Assembly (NCBI RefSeq): GCF_042665295.1
Contig: NZ_JBHTCO010000044.1
Location: forward strand, 62,001-126,000
Reading direction: 5' to 3'
Length of the DNA: 64,000 bases
Source of the DNA: Scopulibacillus_A cellulosilyticus
GTDB lineage: Bacteria; Bacillota; Bacilli; Bacillales; Sporolactobacillaceae
Below the pieces are notes generated by a model, which worked only from the letters and a program-made list of their open reading frames with translations, searched no databases and was not told the DNA's origin. Of the stretch, positions 1 through 9,550 are shown piece by piece. The stretch's first letter is position 1; each line of letters starts with the position of its first letter. The translations under genes and the position numbers were made by a program.

Positions 1-1
1 G

Positions 2-826
2 ATCAAGCACGAATTAGGTACCACGGAAGTCCCGAAAAATCCTAAAAAGGTTGTTGTTTTTGATATGGGAGCATTGGACTCCTTGGACAAATTAGGAGTT
101 AACGTCACTGGAGCACCAAAAGATGGCTTGCCTTCGTATCTATCAAAATATAAAAATGCGAAATATGAGAATGTTGGCGGTTTAAAAGAACCGGACTTTG
201 AAAAAGTTGACCAAATTCATCCTGATTTAATTATTATTTCAGGAAGACAAGCAAACCTTTATGATAAATTCAAAAAAATTGCGCCGACGATTTATTTAGG
301 GGTAGATGCAAAGAACTATATGAAGTCCTTTAAAAATAATGCAGAAACATTAGGGGAAATTTTCGATAAAAAATCCGAAGTAGACAAACAGCTTACCAAA
401 ATAGATGATCAAATTAAGGCATTACACGACAAAGCAGCGAAATCAGATAAAAAAGGTTTAATCATCCTCGCAAATGACGGGAAAGCAAGCGCATATGGCG
501 AAGGATCACGATTTGGCTTGATTCACGATGTGTTTGGTGTTAAACCGGCGGATAAAAACATTAAAGCATCGATACACGGTCAAAGTATTTCCTTCGAATA
601 CATTCTGGACAAAAATCCGGATTACCTTTTCGTTGTTGACAGAGGAGCCGTTGTCGGCGGAAAATCGTCCGCAAAACAAGTGGTTGAAAATGCGATTGTT
701 AAAAAGACAAAAGCCTATAAAGAACATCATATTGTCTACCTAAATCCGAATTACTGGTATTTATCAGGCGGCGGACTCATTTCCGTACCGGAAATGGTGA
801 AGGAAGTTGCAGATGGTATTAAATAG
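2..826 (+). CDS. yclQ: Petrobactin/siderophore-binding lipoprotein, YclQ-type (5' end missing)
   Basis: The reading frame is open from base 2, so the N-terminus with the expected lipoprotein signal lies outside the window. The product is the substrate-binding component of an iron-siderophore ABC importer, tethered outside the membrane, in the FeuA/FepB periplasmic-binding fold. Stretches such as KNPKKVVVFDMGALDSLDKL, LKEPDFEKV, HPDLIIISGRQ, KIAPTIYLGVDA and NPDYLFVVDRG closely match B. subtilis YclQ as I remember it, which binds petrobactin and related catecholates. Length from this point to the stop fits the C-terminal 270 or so residues of a protein of about 317 residues. The permease and ATPase genes (yclNOP) would be expected upstream, outside the window. 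A Fur box would also be upstream and cannot be checked. Confidence 0.9.
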   Translation: MKHELGTTEVPKNPKKVVVFDMGALDSLDKLGVNVTGAPKDGLPSYLSKYKNAKYENVGGLKEPDFEKVDQIHPDLIIISGRQANLYDKFKKIAPTIYLGVDAKNYMKSFKNNAETLGEIFDKKSEVDKQLTKIDDQIKALHDKAAKSDKKGLIILANDGKASAYGEGSRFGLIHDVFGVKPADKNIKASIHGQSISFEYILDKNPDYLFVVDRGAVVGGKSSAKQVVENAIVKKTKAYKEHHIVYLNPNYWYLSGGGLISVPEMVKEVADGIK

Positions 827-829
827 GAA

Positions 830-850
830 ACCGGGCAATGCGCCCGGTCC
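830..850. terminator. Possible bidirectional terminator between yclQ and the converging kinase gene
   Basis: A 6-bp GC stem (CCGGGC at 831-836 with GCCCGG at 842-847) has a 5-base loop and sits just after the yclQ stop. The U-tract is weak on the plus strand and T-rich but broken on the minus strand. Its position between convergent genes supports a terminator, though a modest one. Confidence 0.5.
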
Positions 851-867
851 TATGGATTTATCTAACA

Positions 868-2095
868 CTAAGATATAAATTTGCGCTTTGAGAATTGAAT
901 GTCAAAACGGGTCCCTTCCCCAAGCTTACTTTCTACTTTAATTTTCCCATTATGTTTTTCTGATATCCATTGGGCAATTGAAAGCCCAAGACCTATTCCT
1001 TCTGTATTTGACCTCGATTTATTGGCTTGATAAAAACGATCAAAAATACGTGACAAGTCTTGTTCACTAATCCCAACCCCATTATCTTCTACAACAATAC
1101 TGACGTAGTTTTTTGTTTCAAAGCAAGAAAGTGTAATCTTCCCATTCTTCTGTATACTTCATGGCGTTATCAAGGAGAATAACGATAAGCTGATGGATTC
1201 TATCTTTATCTCCCACAAAAGAAATAGGCGAGGAAGGGAGAAATGAAATCCTTTTTCCTTGGTAGACAGCTACTTCTGCATAGTGTTCAGTTATTTTTTG
1301 TAATAATCCATCTAAAGAAAACTCTTTTTTCTCTATTTCAATTTCATTAGAATCAGATCTTGCTAGTGTTAATAAGCTTCCCACGAGCTTTGATAAACGC
1401 CGGCATTCCTTTAACACGACAGATATATCAGAAAGCTTATCTTGAATAGGGGTTGAAGGATTCTGAATTAATAATTCAATTCTTGATTGAATAACGGTCA
1501 AAGGCGTCCGTAATTCGTGAGAGGCATCTGATACAAATTGCTGCTGCTTATCCCAGGACCTTTTAATAGGAATAAGCGCACGCTCCGCTAAAAAGAAACC
1601 TGCGATAATAGCGAGTGCACTTCCAATCACACACCCAACAATGATAATAATCAGGAGAATGTGGAGCATCGATTTTTCTGGAGTAATATTTCGGATGAAT
1701 TCTACTTTAACCGGTTCTCCGTTAGCGTTCGTACGCATTGAGATTATCTGAAAATAAAAGTTATTGACTTCTATTTCCTGCATCGTTTTAAATTCACGAG
1801 GTACAACTTTAGAGCTGTTCTGGATTAAAAAGTCAGCATCCGGTCCTGGTGAATGCCATATTATTTTATTATTTTTATCCCACATTAACACAGCAGGTTT
1901 GCCGTCAGGCCCGCTAAATTCCGGGATGCTTCCTGTTTCTTCGACATGTTGAAGCGTATGATTTAATGATTTGTTGACATCTTTATACAGACGGGTCTGA
2001 ACATAGTAATAAATGACACCGCCTAAGATACTGATAATAAAAATCAAAACAATAGAGTTTAAAATTGTTAGCTTTAGCCGTGTTTTTTGAAACAT
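868..2095 (-). pseudogene. Sensor histidine kinase interrupted by a 1-base frameshift
   Basis: This is the partner of the response regulator that ends 3 bases upstream. The first frame (2095 to about 1145) encodes an N-terminal membrane segment (about residues 10-30), an extracytoplasmic region of roughly 120 residues, a second membrane segment (about 150-172), the dimerisation helix with the phospho-acceptor motif SHELRTPLTV, and the N box (LLDNAMKY). It then runs out of frame and stops at 1118. The second frame carries the G1/G2 boxes (VEDNGVGI, GIGLGLSIAQ) down to 868. Removing one base, the A at 1144 on the plus strand, restores a smooth NAMKYTEEGKITLSC junction, and 1,227 bases then give exactly 408 codons plus stop. 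As written, the kinase lacks its ATP-binding half. A consensus error in the assembly is an alternative. Confidence 0.85.
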
Positions 2096-2098
2096 GCT

Positions 2099-2776
2099 TT
2101 ACACCTTAGTCTCTTTCAACATATAGCCTATCCCGCGCACCGTTTGAATGTCCTTATGATACCCAAACGGTTCCAGTTTTTTTCTTAAGTGATGAATATA
2201 AACCTCTACAATCGCCACAGTTGTATCAGATTCGAATCCCCAAACGCGATCATAGATTTGTTCCCGAGTTAAAATCTTGTCCTTATTCTGAATAAGATAC
2301 TCTAAAAGTTCATATTGTTTAATCGTCAGTCTCATAGAAACATGATCTATCTTAATCTCTTGTTCTCTTCCAAACAGTTCAATTCCTCTATAACGTATCG
2401 TTTGGTCAATCGTAAGACTCCCAGCCCTTCTCAGTAATGCCCGGATACGCGCCTTCAACTCCGGAGCCTGAAAAGGTTTAACTAAATAGTCGTCTCCCCC
2501 AATATCCAATCCCTTGACACGATCTTCTAACCCGTCTTTTGCTGTAACGAAAAGTACAGGAGACATGATATGTTCCGCACGAAGCCGGCGGAGAATTTCA
2601 AAGCCGTCTAACTCCGGAAGCATCACATCAAGCAAAATTAAATCATATATATTTTGCAGCCCTAAAAATAATCCTTCTTCACCATTTGTTGCACATTCTA
2701 TCTCAAATTCGTCGCATAATATTTGACGCATGGACTCTAATAGATCTTCATTATCCTCTACAATTAATATACGCAT
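2099..2776 (-). CDS. OmpR-family response regulator, CiaR-like
   Basis: The 225-residue protein has an N-terminal receiver domain with the acidic pocket VEDNED, phospho-acceptor D50 (ILLDVMLP) and the switch lysine in DDYLVKPF. The C-terminal winged helix-turn-helix has the recognition region around ESDTTVAIVEVYIHHLRKKL and ends GIGYMLKE. The FESDTT...VEVY stretch resembles streptococcal CiaR more than B. subtilis PhoP or YycF. It is co-transcribed with the frameshifted kinase 3 bases downstream. The glycosyltransferase pair ykcB-ykcC lies upstream on the same strand, and a CiaR-type box sits before ykcB, which suggests that pair is its target. A hairpin with a U-tract separates it from ykcC, so it probably has its own promoter. 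Confidence 0.88.
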   Translation of the reverse strand: MRILIVEDNEDLLESMRQILCDEFEIECATNGEEGLFLGLQNIYDLILLDVMLPELDGFEILRRLRAEHIMSPVLFVTAKDGLEDRVKGLDIGGDDYLVKPFQAPELKARIRALLRRAGSLTIDQTIRYRGIELFGREQEIKIDHVSMRLTIKQYELLEYLIQNKDKILTREQIYDRVWGFESDTTVAIVEVYIHHLRKKLEPFGYHKDIQTVRGIGYMLKETKV

Positions 2777-2822
2777 TATTTTTATCCTTTCATTATTTTC
2801 ATTAATATTTACATATTTTTAG

Positions 2823-2850
2823 AGTAAAGAAAACTTGGCTGGTGCCAAGC
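2823..2850 (-). terminator. Hairpin terminator or attenuator upstream of the response regulator
   Basis: On the minus strand CTTGGC-ACCA-GCCAAG (2849-2834) is followed by TTTTCTTT, a standard Rho-independent layout. It would end ykcBC transcription or attenuate it before the response-regulator gene. A second small inverted repeat (CAACT/AGTTG, about 2861-2875) lies just before it. The rest of the 2777-3086 gap is AT-rich with no supported gene. Confidence 0.65.
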
Positions 2851-3086
2851 CTTAGGGCGCAGACAACTGCCTAGTTGCTCTTATACTTTCATCCATTATT
2901 CAACTTAAATATTGTAAAAGCAAAAAAGTAAAACAGGAAGCCTTTAAGCTCCCAATGTTTTGTTAGGTATTTAAGTGCAACAAAATCTTTATCTATGTAG
3001 CCGGTTTTTTTTCTATTCTACTATATCAAATACTTATCTACCTCTTACTCTCTCTTTTTACTAAATCCCCCAAATAACCATATCCG

Positions 3087-4055
3087 TTATAATCTCCCAT
3101 AGACTTTTCTTTGTTTTGTTTCTATGCCATAAAGTTGACGAACAATATATAGAGGACGGTCTTTTGTTTCATCGTAAATCCTGCCAATATACTCACCGAT
3201 AATGCCGAGTATGATGAGGACCATGCCGCTGAAAAATAACTGAATAATAATCATTGAAGCCCATCCGGATACAGTATTATTCGTAAACAACTTTAAATAG
3301 AGTACAACAAACATATAAATAAAACCTGCAATAGAAAGGAGGCCTCCTGCAAATGAAGCAAGCTTTAATGGTTTGTAAGAGAAGGCAGCCAACCCATCAA
3401 TTGATAGTTTAAGCATTTTTTTCAAAGGGTACTTCGTCTTGCCTGCCAATCGTTCATGACGGGTGTATTCAATTGCAGTTTGCCGGAACCCCACCTAACT
3501 GACCAATCCGCGGACAAATCGGTTTTTTTCAGGAATTCTTTTCATTTCTTCGCACACCCTGCGGTCTATTAAACGGAAATCGCCTGTATCAAGGGGAATA
3601 TCAATATTTGTTGAGGCTCTTAAAATACGGTAAAAGACAGCGGCTGTTTGTTTTTTAAAAAATGTCTCCCCCTTTCTCTGTGTCCTTTTAGCATAAACGA
3701 CGTCATACCCTTCCTCCCACTTTTCAATCATCTTTAAAATGAGCTCCGGCGGGTCTTGTAAATCAGCATCAATCACAACAATCGCGTCACCTTTAGCATA
3801 ATCCATGCCGGCAGTAATAGCGATTTGATGACCGAAGTTTCTGGAAAAATCAATTAATTTCGCGGAATAATCCTTCTCCGTATATTCTTTTAAAATAGCA
3901 GCCGTTCGATCATAGCTTCCATCATTGACAAAAAGCAGTTCGTATTCCTCTCCTGTTGAATCCATCACCTTTTTCAACCGTCTATAAGTTTCATGAATGA
4001 CCTCTTCCTCGTTGTACACGGGAATGACTATGGAGTACTTTACTTGAGTGAACAT
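3087..4055 (-). pseudogene. ykcC: GtrB/YkcC-type polyprenyl-phosphate glycosyltransferase with an in-frame amber stop
   Basis: This would be a GT2-family enzyme that charges undecaprenyl phosphate with a sugar at the inner face of the membrane, for use by the YkcB-type transferase encoded upstream. The N-terminal GT-A domain shows VIPVYNEEEVI, the metal-binding VIDADLQDPPE and the GDFRLIDR segment. Two C-terminal membrane segments lie in the last 90 residues. Codon 187, expected to be the Trp of the RGLVSW-VGF motif, reads TAG at 3497-3495, and the frame is otherwise continuous (322 codons plus stop, the usual family length). The stop separates the catalytic domain from its membrane anchor. 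Reinitiation at the adjacent GTG (3494) has no ribosome binding site. A G-to-A change, true or an assembly error, would explain it. Confidence 0.88.
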
Positions 4056-4117
4056 ATTTAGTCCTCCTTTTCTTTATAAAGGATGGTAAAGAGGAGAAAC
4101 TCCTGCCCTCCCCTTAT

Positions 4118-6271
4118 TTACCCTTTATACACGTAAAGTGTGATGTTTTGTCCTCGTGAAAATGGCTGATTGTCGTTTTTATTGTTTGCTTTATTTGTAG
4201 ATTGCCACTTGCTTGCCGGCACCGCTTCACAATTTTTTTCAATCCATTCAGTGATTTTCTGATTGCCTTCCATACCCATACCTGATGAAATAAGGAAGTA
4301 TTTCACTTCACCCGCTTTGACTATCTTTTCAAGTTTCTCGGGGGTCAAGACTGGATCATTTCCCATAAATCCCCCCATAGCCATAACAGCATGATCAGTT
4401 TTCAACATATATGGTTCAGCGGTCGTTGCTCTTTCAACAGCTAGCATAAATTTTTCCCCATGATAATGTTTTTCTAAGTAACTGAGAAGTTTTGGATCGA
4501 CCTCATCCCCCATCATGCCGCGGTTTCTGCCGTTCTGCCATTGACTTTGTTGTATATGGTCTGCTTCTGCACCATGACCCTTAATTTGCATACTATCTAG
4601 TTGTCTATCAATAGTTTTCCCCCCCATCATTGGCCACGATGATTGACTTACAGGTCCGGCAACCGGCATCGTACTATTTCCTCCATGCAAAACTGTCGAA
4701 AATCCCCAATAGAATGGAAGAATAAGCAAAGCAATAACCCCTGCTATCGAAAAGCAGTAAGCCGTTTTTACTTTATTGCGGAAGAAAATCAATAAAGTAA
4801 ATAAGACAACGCCGACAATCACAGCAGCAGCTATCCATGTCTTGGATACAGCTTCTTTATTTTGTAATAAGATTAATGTTTCAAATAATGCCGTAGCCAG
4901 GATAGACACAGGCAGCAGCCAATTTGCCCACCCTTGTTTCTTCTTATAGAAATCCCATAAGACTGTCCAGCCAATTCCAACTAATCCCGCAATCGCAGGC
5001 CCCATAATACTTAAGTAATATTGATGGAAGAAGCCTGCAATACTGAAAAAGATCATCATAGGGATAAGCCACGCCAGCCAAAATGTTGCAAACTTATGCT
5101 GCATCGTAAACTCTTTGGTTTTTCTTAGTGATACAACTAAGCCAATAACCGCAAAGAGGACAAATGGTAATAACCAACTAATTTGCCCGGATAATGCCTT
5201 AGAAAAAAGCCGGGTGACACCCGGGGTGCCTGTTCCAAACATTCCTCCTCCCATTCCCCCATGTCTCAGTATTGCTTGTTTATCGCCTTTTTGGCTTATT
5301 TGGAATGGGTTTTTGCTTCCCGCTTGTTTCTGCATTTTCTGCATTTGGTCAGCATTCATATTGTGCATGTTTTGAGGGGCGTTTTTATTTTTACTGCCAA
5401 ACTGGCTTTCCATTCCCTGTCTTTGTTTAGTGTTCCAAGGCATCCCTTGTCCCCCGCCTTTGCCATGGCCCGGCTTGTCACCTGTTAAACGGGAGATGCC
5501 GTTATAACCTAAAGCGAGCTCCAGAACAGAGTTTGTCTGACTGCTTCCAATATAAGGGCGCTGATCTTTCGGTACCATGTCAACAGTCGTCGCCCATGAA
5601 AGGGAAACGGCAGCCAATACGACAGTTGCTAAGATTAACTGGCCAATTCTTTTTGTCCATTTTGCTTTTGCCGCGATAAAGTAAAAAAGGTAAAATGCGG
5701 GTAATACCATGTAGGCTTCCAGCATTTTAACATTGAATCCAATGCCTACTAAAATAAAACTTAACAATAACAAGCTCAATTTTTGCTTTTCTATTGATTT
5801 CATTAAGGCCCAAGCTGCAAATAAGAGCGTCACAATAAGAATACTGTCTACATTATTTGTCCGGACAACTGCTACAAAGATCGGTGTACAGGCTAATGAT
5901 AATGCCGATAATAAAGCGGCTTTTCGCCCAAATTTATGTTTGACAATCACATACATGAGCCATACGGATATCACCCCTGCCAACGCTTCCGGTAAAAGAA
6001 CACTAAAATTGCTCAACCCAAAGAGAGAAGCACTAAGCGTTTGAATCCATAACGCAACAGGCGGCTTATCTACCGTAATAAATCCGGCCGGATCAAATGA
6101 TGCATAGAAAAAGTTATGAAAACTCGTTAACATGCTTTTGACCGCTACCGTATAGTAAGTATTTGATCCGGCATCCTTTAAAAGATAAAAGTTAAGAAAA
6201 ATAGATAGCAAAATAATACCCGCTAATAAAAAGTCGATCCTTCCTTTAACTTTCATTTTCATATGTCGCAT
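4118..6271 (-). CDS. ykcB: YkcB-type membrane glycosyltransferase (GT39/ArnT-like)
   Basis: This 717-residue multipass protein has an N-terminal GT-C (PMT/ArnT) fold. The catalytic-type acidic loop follows the first membrane helix (ITVDKPPVALWIQTL, about residues 63-77), and about ten hydrophobic helices follow. A Gly/Met/Gln-rich hydrophilic insertion occupies roughly residues 265-345, with a soluble C-terminal domain from about 535. Family enzymes move a sugar from a polyprenyl-phosphate donor to a cell-envelope acceptor outside the membrane. The donor-making partner ykcC lies 62 bases downstream but is broken, so this protein may be starved of donor. Possible starts are ATGs at 6271, 6262 and 6256; the AAGGAG sits only 3 bases from the first, so 6262 may be preferred. 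A CiaR-type direct repeat lies 63 bases upstream. Confidence 0.85.
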   Translation of the reverse strand: MRHMKMKVKGRIDFLLAGIILLSIFLNFYLLKDAGSNTYYTVAVKSMLTSFHNFFYASFDPAGFITVDKPPVALWIQTLSASLFGLSNFSVLLPEALAGVISVWLMYVIVKHKFGRKAALLSALSLACTPIFVAVVRTNNVDSILIVTLLFAAWALMKSIEKQKLSLLLLSFILVGIGFNVKMLEAYMVLPAFYLFYFIAAKAKWTKRIGQLILATVVLAAVSLSWATTVDMVPKDQRPYIGSSQTNSVLELALGYNGISRLTGDKPGHGKGGGQGMPWNTKQRQGMESQFGSKNKNAPQNMHNMNADQMQKMQKQAGSKNPFQISQKGDKQAILRHGGMGGGMFGTGTPGVTRLFSKALSGQISWLLPFVLFAVIGLVVSLRKTKEFTMQHKFATFWLAWLIPMMIFFSIAGFFHQYYLSIMGPAIAGLVGIGWTVLWDFYKKKQGWANWLLPVSILATALFETLILLQNKEAVSKTWIAAAVIVGVVLFTLLIFFRNKVKTAYCFSIAGVIALLILPFYWGFSTVLHGGNSTMPVAGPVSQSSWPMMGGKTIDRQLDSMQIKGHGAEADHIQQSQWQNGRNRGMMGDEVDPKLLSYLEKHYHGEKFMLAVERATTAEPYMLKTDHAVMAMGGFMGNDPVLTPEKLEKIVKAGEVKYFLISSGMGMEGNQKITEWIEKNCEAVPASKWQSTNKANNKNDNQPFSRGQNITLYVYKG

Positions 6272-6317
6272 TTACTCCTTTTCAATAAGAAGTTTTTTTT
6301 CTAATGGCTTGCTTTTA

Positions 6318-6350
6318 ATTATAAAAAAGTTTTCTTAAATTTTTCTTAAC
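6318..6350 (-). promoter_or_regulatory. CiaR-type direct repeat and promoter for ykcB
   Basis: On the minus strand GTTAAG-AAAAA-TTTAAG (6350-6334) matches the streptococcal CiaR consensus NTTAAG-N5-WTTAAG. It ends 10 bases before a perfect TATAAT (6323-6318), the spacing typical of response-regulator-activated promoters. There is no good -35 hexamer, as expected if the regulator replaces it. The CiaR-like regulator encoded at 2099-2776 is the natural candidate to bind here. Confidence 0.65.
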
Positions 6351-6418
6351 GCATTTTTAAAGGAGTATTTATAAAGAAGTATCTGAAGGAAAATGGGTTA
6401 ATACAAAAATGGGAGTAT

Positions 6419-6460
6419 TAAAAAAAACGGATACTATCCATAAAAAAGCGATAATCCGTT
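6419..6460 (-). terminator. Orphan minus-strand terminator in the ykcB upstream gap
   Basis: AACGGAT (6426-6432) pairs with ATCCGTT (6454-6460), and on the minus strand the stem is followed by a run of eight T. No intact minus-strand gene lies upstream of it before the MFS gene. Short open frames around 6500-6640 on the minus strand have no convincing start or ribosome binding site and may be remnants of a lost gene. The gap 6351-6740 holds nothing else I can support. Confidence 0.55.
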
Positions 6461-6740
6461 AATTCGGTTTATGTTATAAAAAGTCAGTAGAGGTAATTAA
6501 ATTTAATCGTTCAAGAGTTTACTATTTCGTTTAAAAATCATGATTGATAATCCTTTTTCCATTTTTCGCTGTGCCTTTTTACTATCAATAGAATTAGGCA
6601 TTCAAATGGGCACAGAATTTCATGCCTTAGGTTTTTTTGCGTATTTCACCTTTATTTTACACATATTATCAAGGAATGGTTGAAACCAACTAACAGTCAT
6701 TTGGTTTGTTATATTTACGTATACGAAGGGGTGAAGATAA

Positions 6741-7811
6741 ATGAAATGCCCGCATTGTGACTATTCTAATCCGGAAGGGCTGAGGCTCTGCCTGAGCTGC
6801 GGTCATAAGTTGCTTAGTCGTAACACTCAAGAGCAGGACCCAAACAACTTTTTTTATGAATTTGCACAGATTGTTGACGAGATTCCGAGCAGCCAACGGT
6901 CTGTCAAACCTAAATTTCGAAATATCTTTTCGCGAGTGTTTCGAAAACATAAAGAGGTCGAGGCTGAACGACTTTTTATTGTAGGCACTTCGCTAACTAC
7001 GCCAACAATCGAAGAAGTAGAGGCGACATGGCCAAAACCTTGGCTTTTTGCGAGGGTGTTCCTTATTGCGCTCTTCACATATTTGGGATTATACCTGGGT
7101 GTAAGCTTGTTTGGAAATATAAACTTTATACCGGGTCTTATTGTCGTTGGTGCTTTTGCTGTTCCAATTACGACGCTGATCTTTTTCTGGGAAATGAACG
7201 CTCCCCAGAATATAGCTATTTACAAAATTGTCTATGTGGTCTTTATCGGGGGAATCCTCTCCCTTTTAGTGGCGCTGGTCTTTTATGATTTGCTTCGGAA
7301 TAACATCAACCCCATCACGATTGGAATCGTTGAAGAACTGGCTAAAGTGGTAGCGGTTATTATATTTGTTCGTGACCTTAAATATAAATATATTCTTAAT
7401 GGTCTGCTGCTTGGAGCTGCAGTCGGGGCCGGTTTCGGGGCTTTTGAAACCGCTGGTTATGAATTACGGGCACTCCTCTCCGGCAACTTCCATATGCTTT
7501 ATTACACAATCATATGGCGCAGTATATTTTCTCCCGGAGGCCATGTTGCCTGGGCAGCTTTAACAGGAGCTGCAATGTGCAGGGTGCAAGGAGACTCAAA
7601 ATTTCGGTTAAACATGTTGATGAAGCCAAAGTTCGTTTTTGTATTTATTCTAGTCGTGGCGATGCACGCTCTTTGGGACTCACCTATACCCGGTATTTAT
7701 CCGTTCGGACAACTCATTCTGATGATAATATCATGGATTTTTGTTTTCCGAATGGTTCGAATCGGACTAAATGAAATCACTGATAAGAAAAAGGGACTTA
7801 CCGTTACATAA
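6741..7811 (+). CDS. PrsW-family intramembrane protease with N-terminal zinc ribbon
   Basis: The 356-residue protein starts with a cytosolic zinc ribbon (Cys3, Cys6, Cys17, Cys20: MKCPHC...LCLSCG). A linker of about 65 residues leads to eight or so membrane helices. The membrane part carries the PrsW/CAAX-type motifs EELAK (near residue 200), FETAGYE, SPGGHVAWAAL and HALWD, whose acidic and histidine residues form the active site in this family. B. subtilis PrsW performs site-1 cleavage of an anti-sigma factor, but this protein has the extra zinc ribbon and its substrate cannot be predicted. Spacing to the GGGGTG ribosome site is normal. It stands alone on the plus strand, with no anti-sigma factor nearby. 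Confidence 0.85.
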   Translation: MKCPHCDYSNPEGLRLCLSCGHKLLSRNTQEQDPNNFFYEFAQIVDEIPSSQRSVKPKFRNIFSRVFRKHKEVEAERLFIVGTSLTTPTIEEVEATWPKPWLFARVFLIALFTYLGLYLGVSLFGNINFIPGLIVVGAFAVPITTLIFFWEMNAPQNIAIYKIVYVVFIGGILSLLVALVFYDLLRNNINPITIGIVEELAKVVAVIIFVRDLKYKYILNGLLLGAAVGAGFGAFETAGYELRALLSGNFHMLYYTIIWRSIFSPGGHVAWAALTGAAMCRVQGDSKFRLNMLMKPKFVFVFILVVAMHALWDSPIPGIYPFGQLILMIISWIFVFRMVRIGLNEITDKKKGLTVT

Positions 7812-7868
7812 AAAAGAGACAAGCCCCTTAGATTAATGGATTTTACCGAAAAGCGAAAAACGCAAAGC

Positions 7869-7915
7869 AGCAGCGGCTAAATGATGCATTAGTAAATTCA
7901 GCCGCTGCTTCCTTT
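7869..7915. terminator. Terminator between the PrsW-like gene and the converging MFS gene
   Basis: A 10-bp perfect stem, AGCAGCGGCT (7869-7878) with AGCCGCTGCT (7900-7909), is followed by a T-rich stretch on the plus strand and by TTTGCGTTTTT on the minus strand. It probably serves both converging genes. Confidence 0.65.
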
Positions 7916-8060
7916 ATGTTTTACCGCTTTTGTCATTTAATAAGGTAAGGAAATGACTCGTAAATGGCGGTGCCTCAAGGGTAAATATTTCTAACGTCCT
8001 CCAATTATTTTCATGTGAAAAAAGCATGTTATAGATTAGATTTGTTTCACAGTACTAGGC

Positions 8061-9437
8061 TTACATATCATCCCGGTATTTTTCAAGTATAGTTCGATCA
8101 GGGTTTGAAGTCTGGCGTTGCAACATACGCTCATTATTTAATTCCTCCAAATGACGGCCTTTTGTTTCCGGCGCTAACATCACCGATATTATCAATCCCA
8201 TCAAACTAATAATCGCAAAGAACCAAAGCGCATGACTATTTCCCCATACTGCAATTAAATTAGGGAATACTAATATCCCCATTATTGATCCTATTCTACT
8301 GATAGATGTTGCTAACCCTGATGCACTTGCTCGTATACTTGTCGGGAATAATTCTGTAGAATAAACAAAGTTTAGTATGCCGCCGCCCATATTGGCAAAA
8401 AGAACAGCCAAACTAAATAGAATAATTAAAAAGGCCATTGTCGGGCTTGGATTAACGGCTAAGACAATAAGAGCTAGTGAAAGTCCAGAAAATGATGTGA
8501 TAATCAGCGGTCTGCGTCCAATCCTTTCAACAAGATTTAATCCTATAATTGCTCCTAACAGACCAAGTACACTAATCGTTCCGGATCCAATGTAAGCCAT
8601 CATTTGAGATCCATGAGTAAAAGGTTTTAAAATCGTTGGGGTATACATCGAAATACCATAATAAGCGACCGCATAACAAAACCAGAACCCGCAGACAAAA
8701 AAAGTGCGGCGAAAAAGCTTTTTGGAAAATATATCTTTTACTTTTTGTCTTTGATGATGATTACTTTTTATGACAACTGTTTTCCCCGTGACTTTTTTCA
8801 TGATATCTTCCGCTTCCTTCTCTCGACCTCTCGCTGCGAGCCATCTCGGTGATTCCGGAAGCGTCACTCTGAAAAAGAAAACAACTAATGCAAAAATTGC
8901 TCCTGCCAAAAGCATGTATCGCCATGCATTGGGGCCAAAAGGTATGAGTAATATTCCGACAAGATAAGCAAAAACAGCTCCAACAAACCACATGGCACCT
9001 AAAAAAGTACTGTGCATGCCACGGCTTTTTGATGAACTAAATTCGGAAACAAGCGTCGCAGAAATAGGGTAATCAGCGCCAATCCCAATCCCTAATAAAA
9101 AGCGAAAGAGTATTAGCTGCCAAGCTGTTTGAGAGAAAGCAGTTAAAGCGGCAAACACGACAAAGGCGAGTAAATCGATAATATACATGGCTTTCCGTCC
9201 AAATTTATCTGTCAAATTCCCTAAACAAAGTGCACCAATTAATGATCCGATAACAGCAGAAGAAGTCATTAATCCTTGGAGGCCGGGCCCCACATCCCAT
9301 TGACTTAAAATGAGCGGCATGGCAACAGCAATCACGGTCAAATCAAACCCATCAAGAAATGTACCTGCCGCCGATAATAAAGTGACTCGCCTTTGAAAAG
9401 CTTTAAGCTTTAATGAATCTAGTTGTTCGACCCCCAT
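8061..9437 (-). CDS. MFS transporter, sugar-porter/aromatic-acid type
   Basis: The 458-residue protein has 12 predicted membrane helices. It carries the MFS signature between helices 2 and 3 (GNLTDKFGRKAMY), its pseudo-repeat in the second half (LVERIGRRPLI), and the helix-5/6 PESPRWL and C-terminal PETKGR motifs of the sugar-porter group. The FLDGFDLTVIAVAMP opening is shared with the YceI/NiaP and benzoate-transporter branch, so substrate cannot be fixed. It lies 113 bases downstream of a TIM-barrel sugar-phosphate-isomerase-like gene on the same strand, which favours a sugar or polyol substrate. A GGAGAAT ribosome site supports this start. Confidence 0.82.
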   Translation of the reverse strand: MGVEQLDSLKLKAFQRRVTLLSAAGTFLDGFDLTVIAVAMPLILSQWDVGPGLQGLMTSSAVIGSLIGALCLGNLTDKFGRKAMYIIDLLAFVVFAALTAFSQTAWQLILFRFLLGIGIGADYPISATLVSEFSSSKSRGMHSTFLGAMWFVGAVFAYLVGILLIPFGPNAWRYMLLAGAIFALVVFFFRVTLPESPRWLAARGREKEAEDIMKKVTGKTVVIKSNHHQRQKVKDIFSKKLFRRTFFVCGFWFCYAVAYYGISMYTPTILKPFTHGSQMMAYIGSGTISVLGLLGAIIGLNLVERIGRRPLIITSFSGLSLALIVLAVNPSPTMAFLIILFSLAVLFANMGGGILNFVYSTELFPTSIRASASGLATSISRIGSIMGILVFPNLIAVWGNSHALWFFAIISLMGLIISVMLAPETKGRHLEELNNERMLQRQTSNPDRTILEKYRDDM

Positions 9438-9550
9438 TTATTCTCCTTCCTTTCATTGATGTTTTTTAATCACATGAATTTAAGAAAATGATATAATTTA
9501 AAGTTGATTTCAGAGATAAATGGTAACATCTAGTATTAAACAAAGAACTA

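Noticed and set aside
3087..3494. Separate small membrane protein starting at GTG 3494
   Set aside because: It is the in-frame continuation of ykcC after an amber codon; no ribosome site precedes the GTG.
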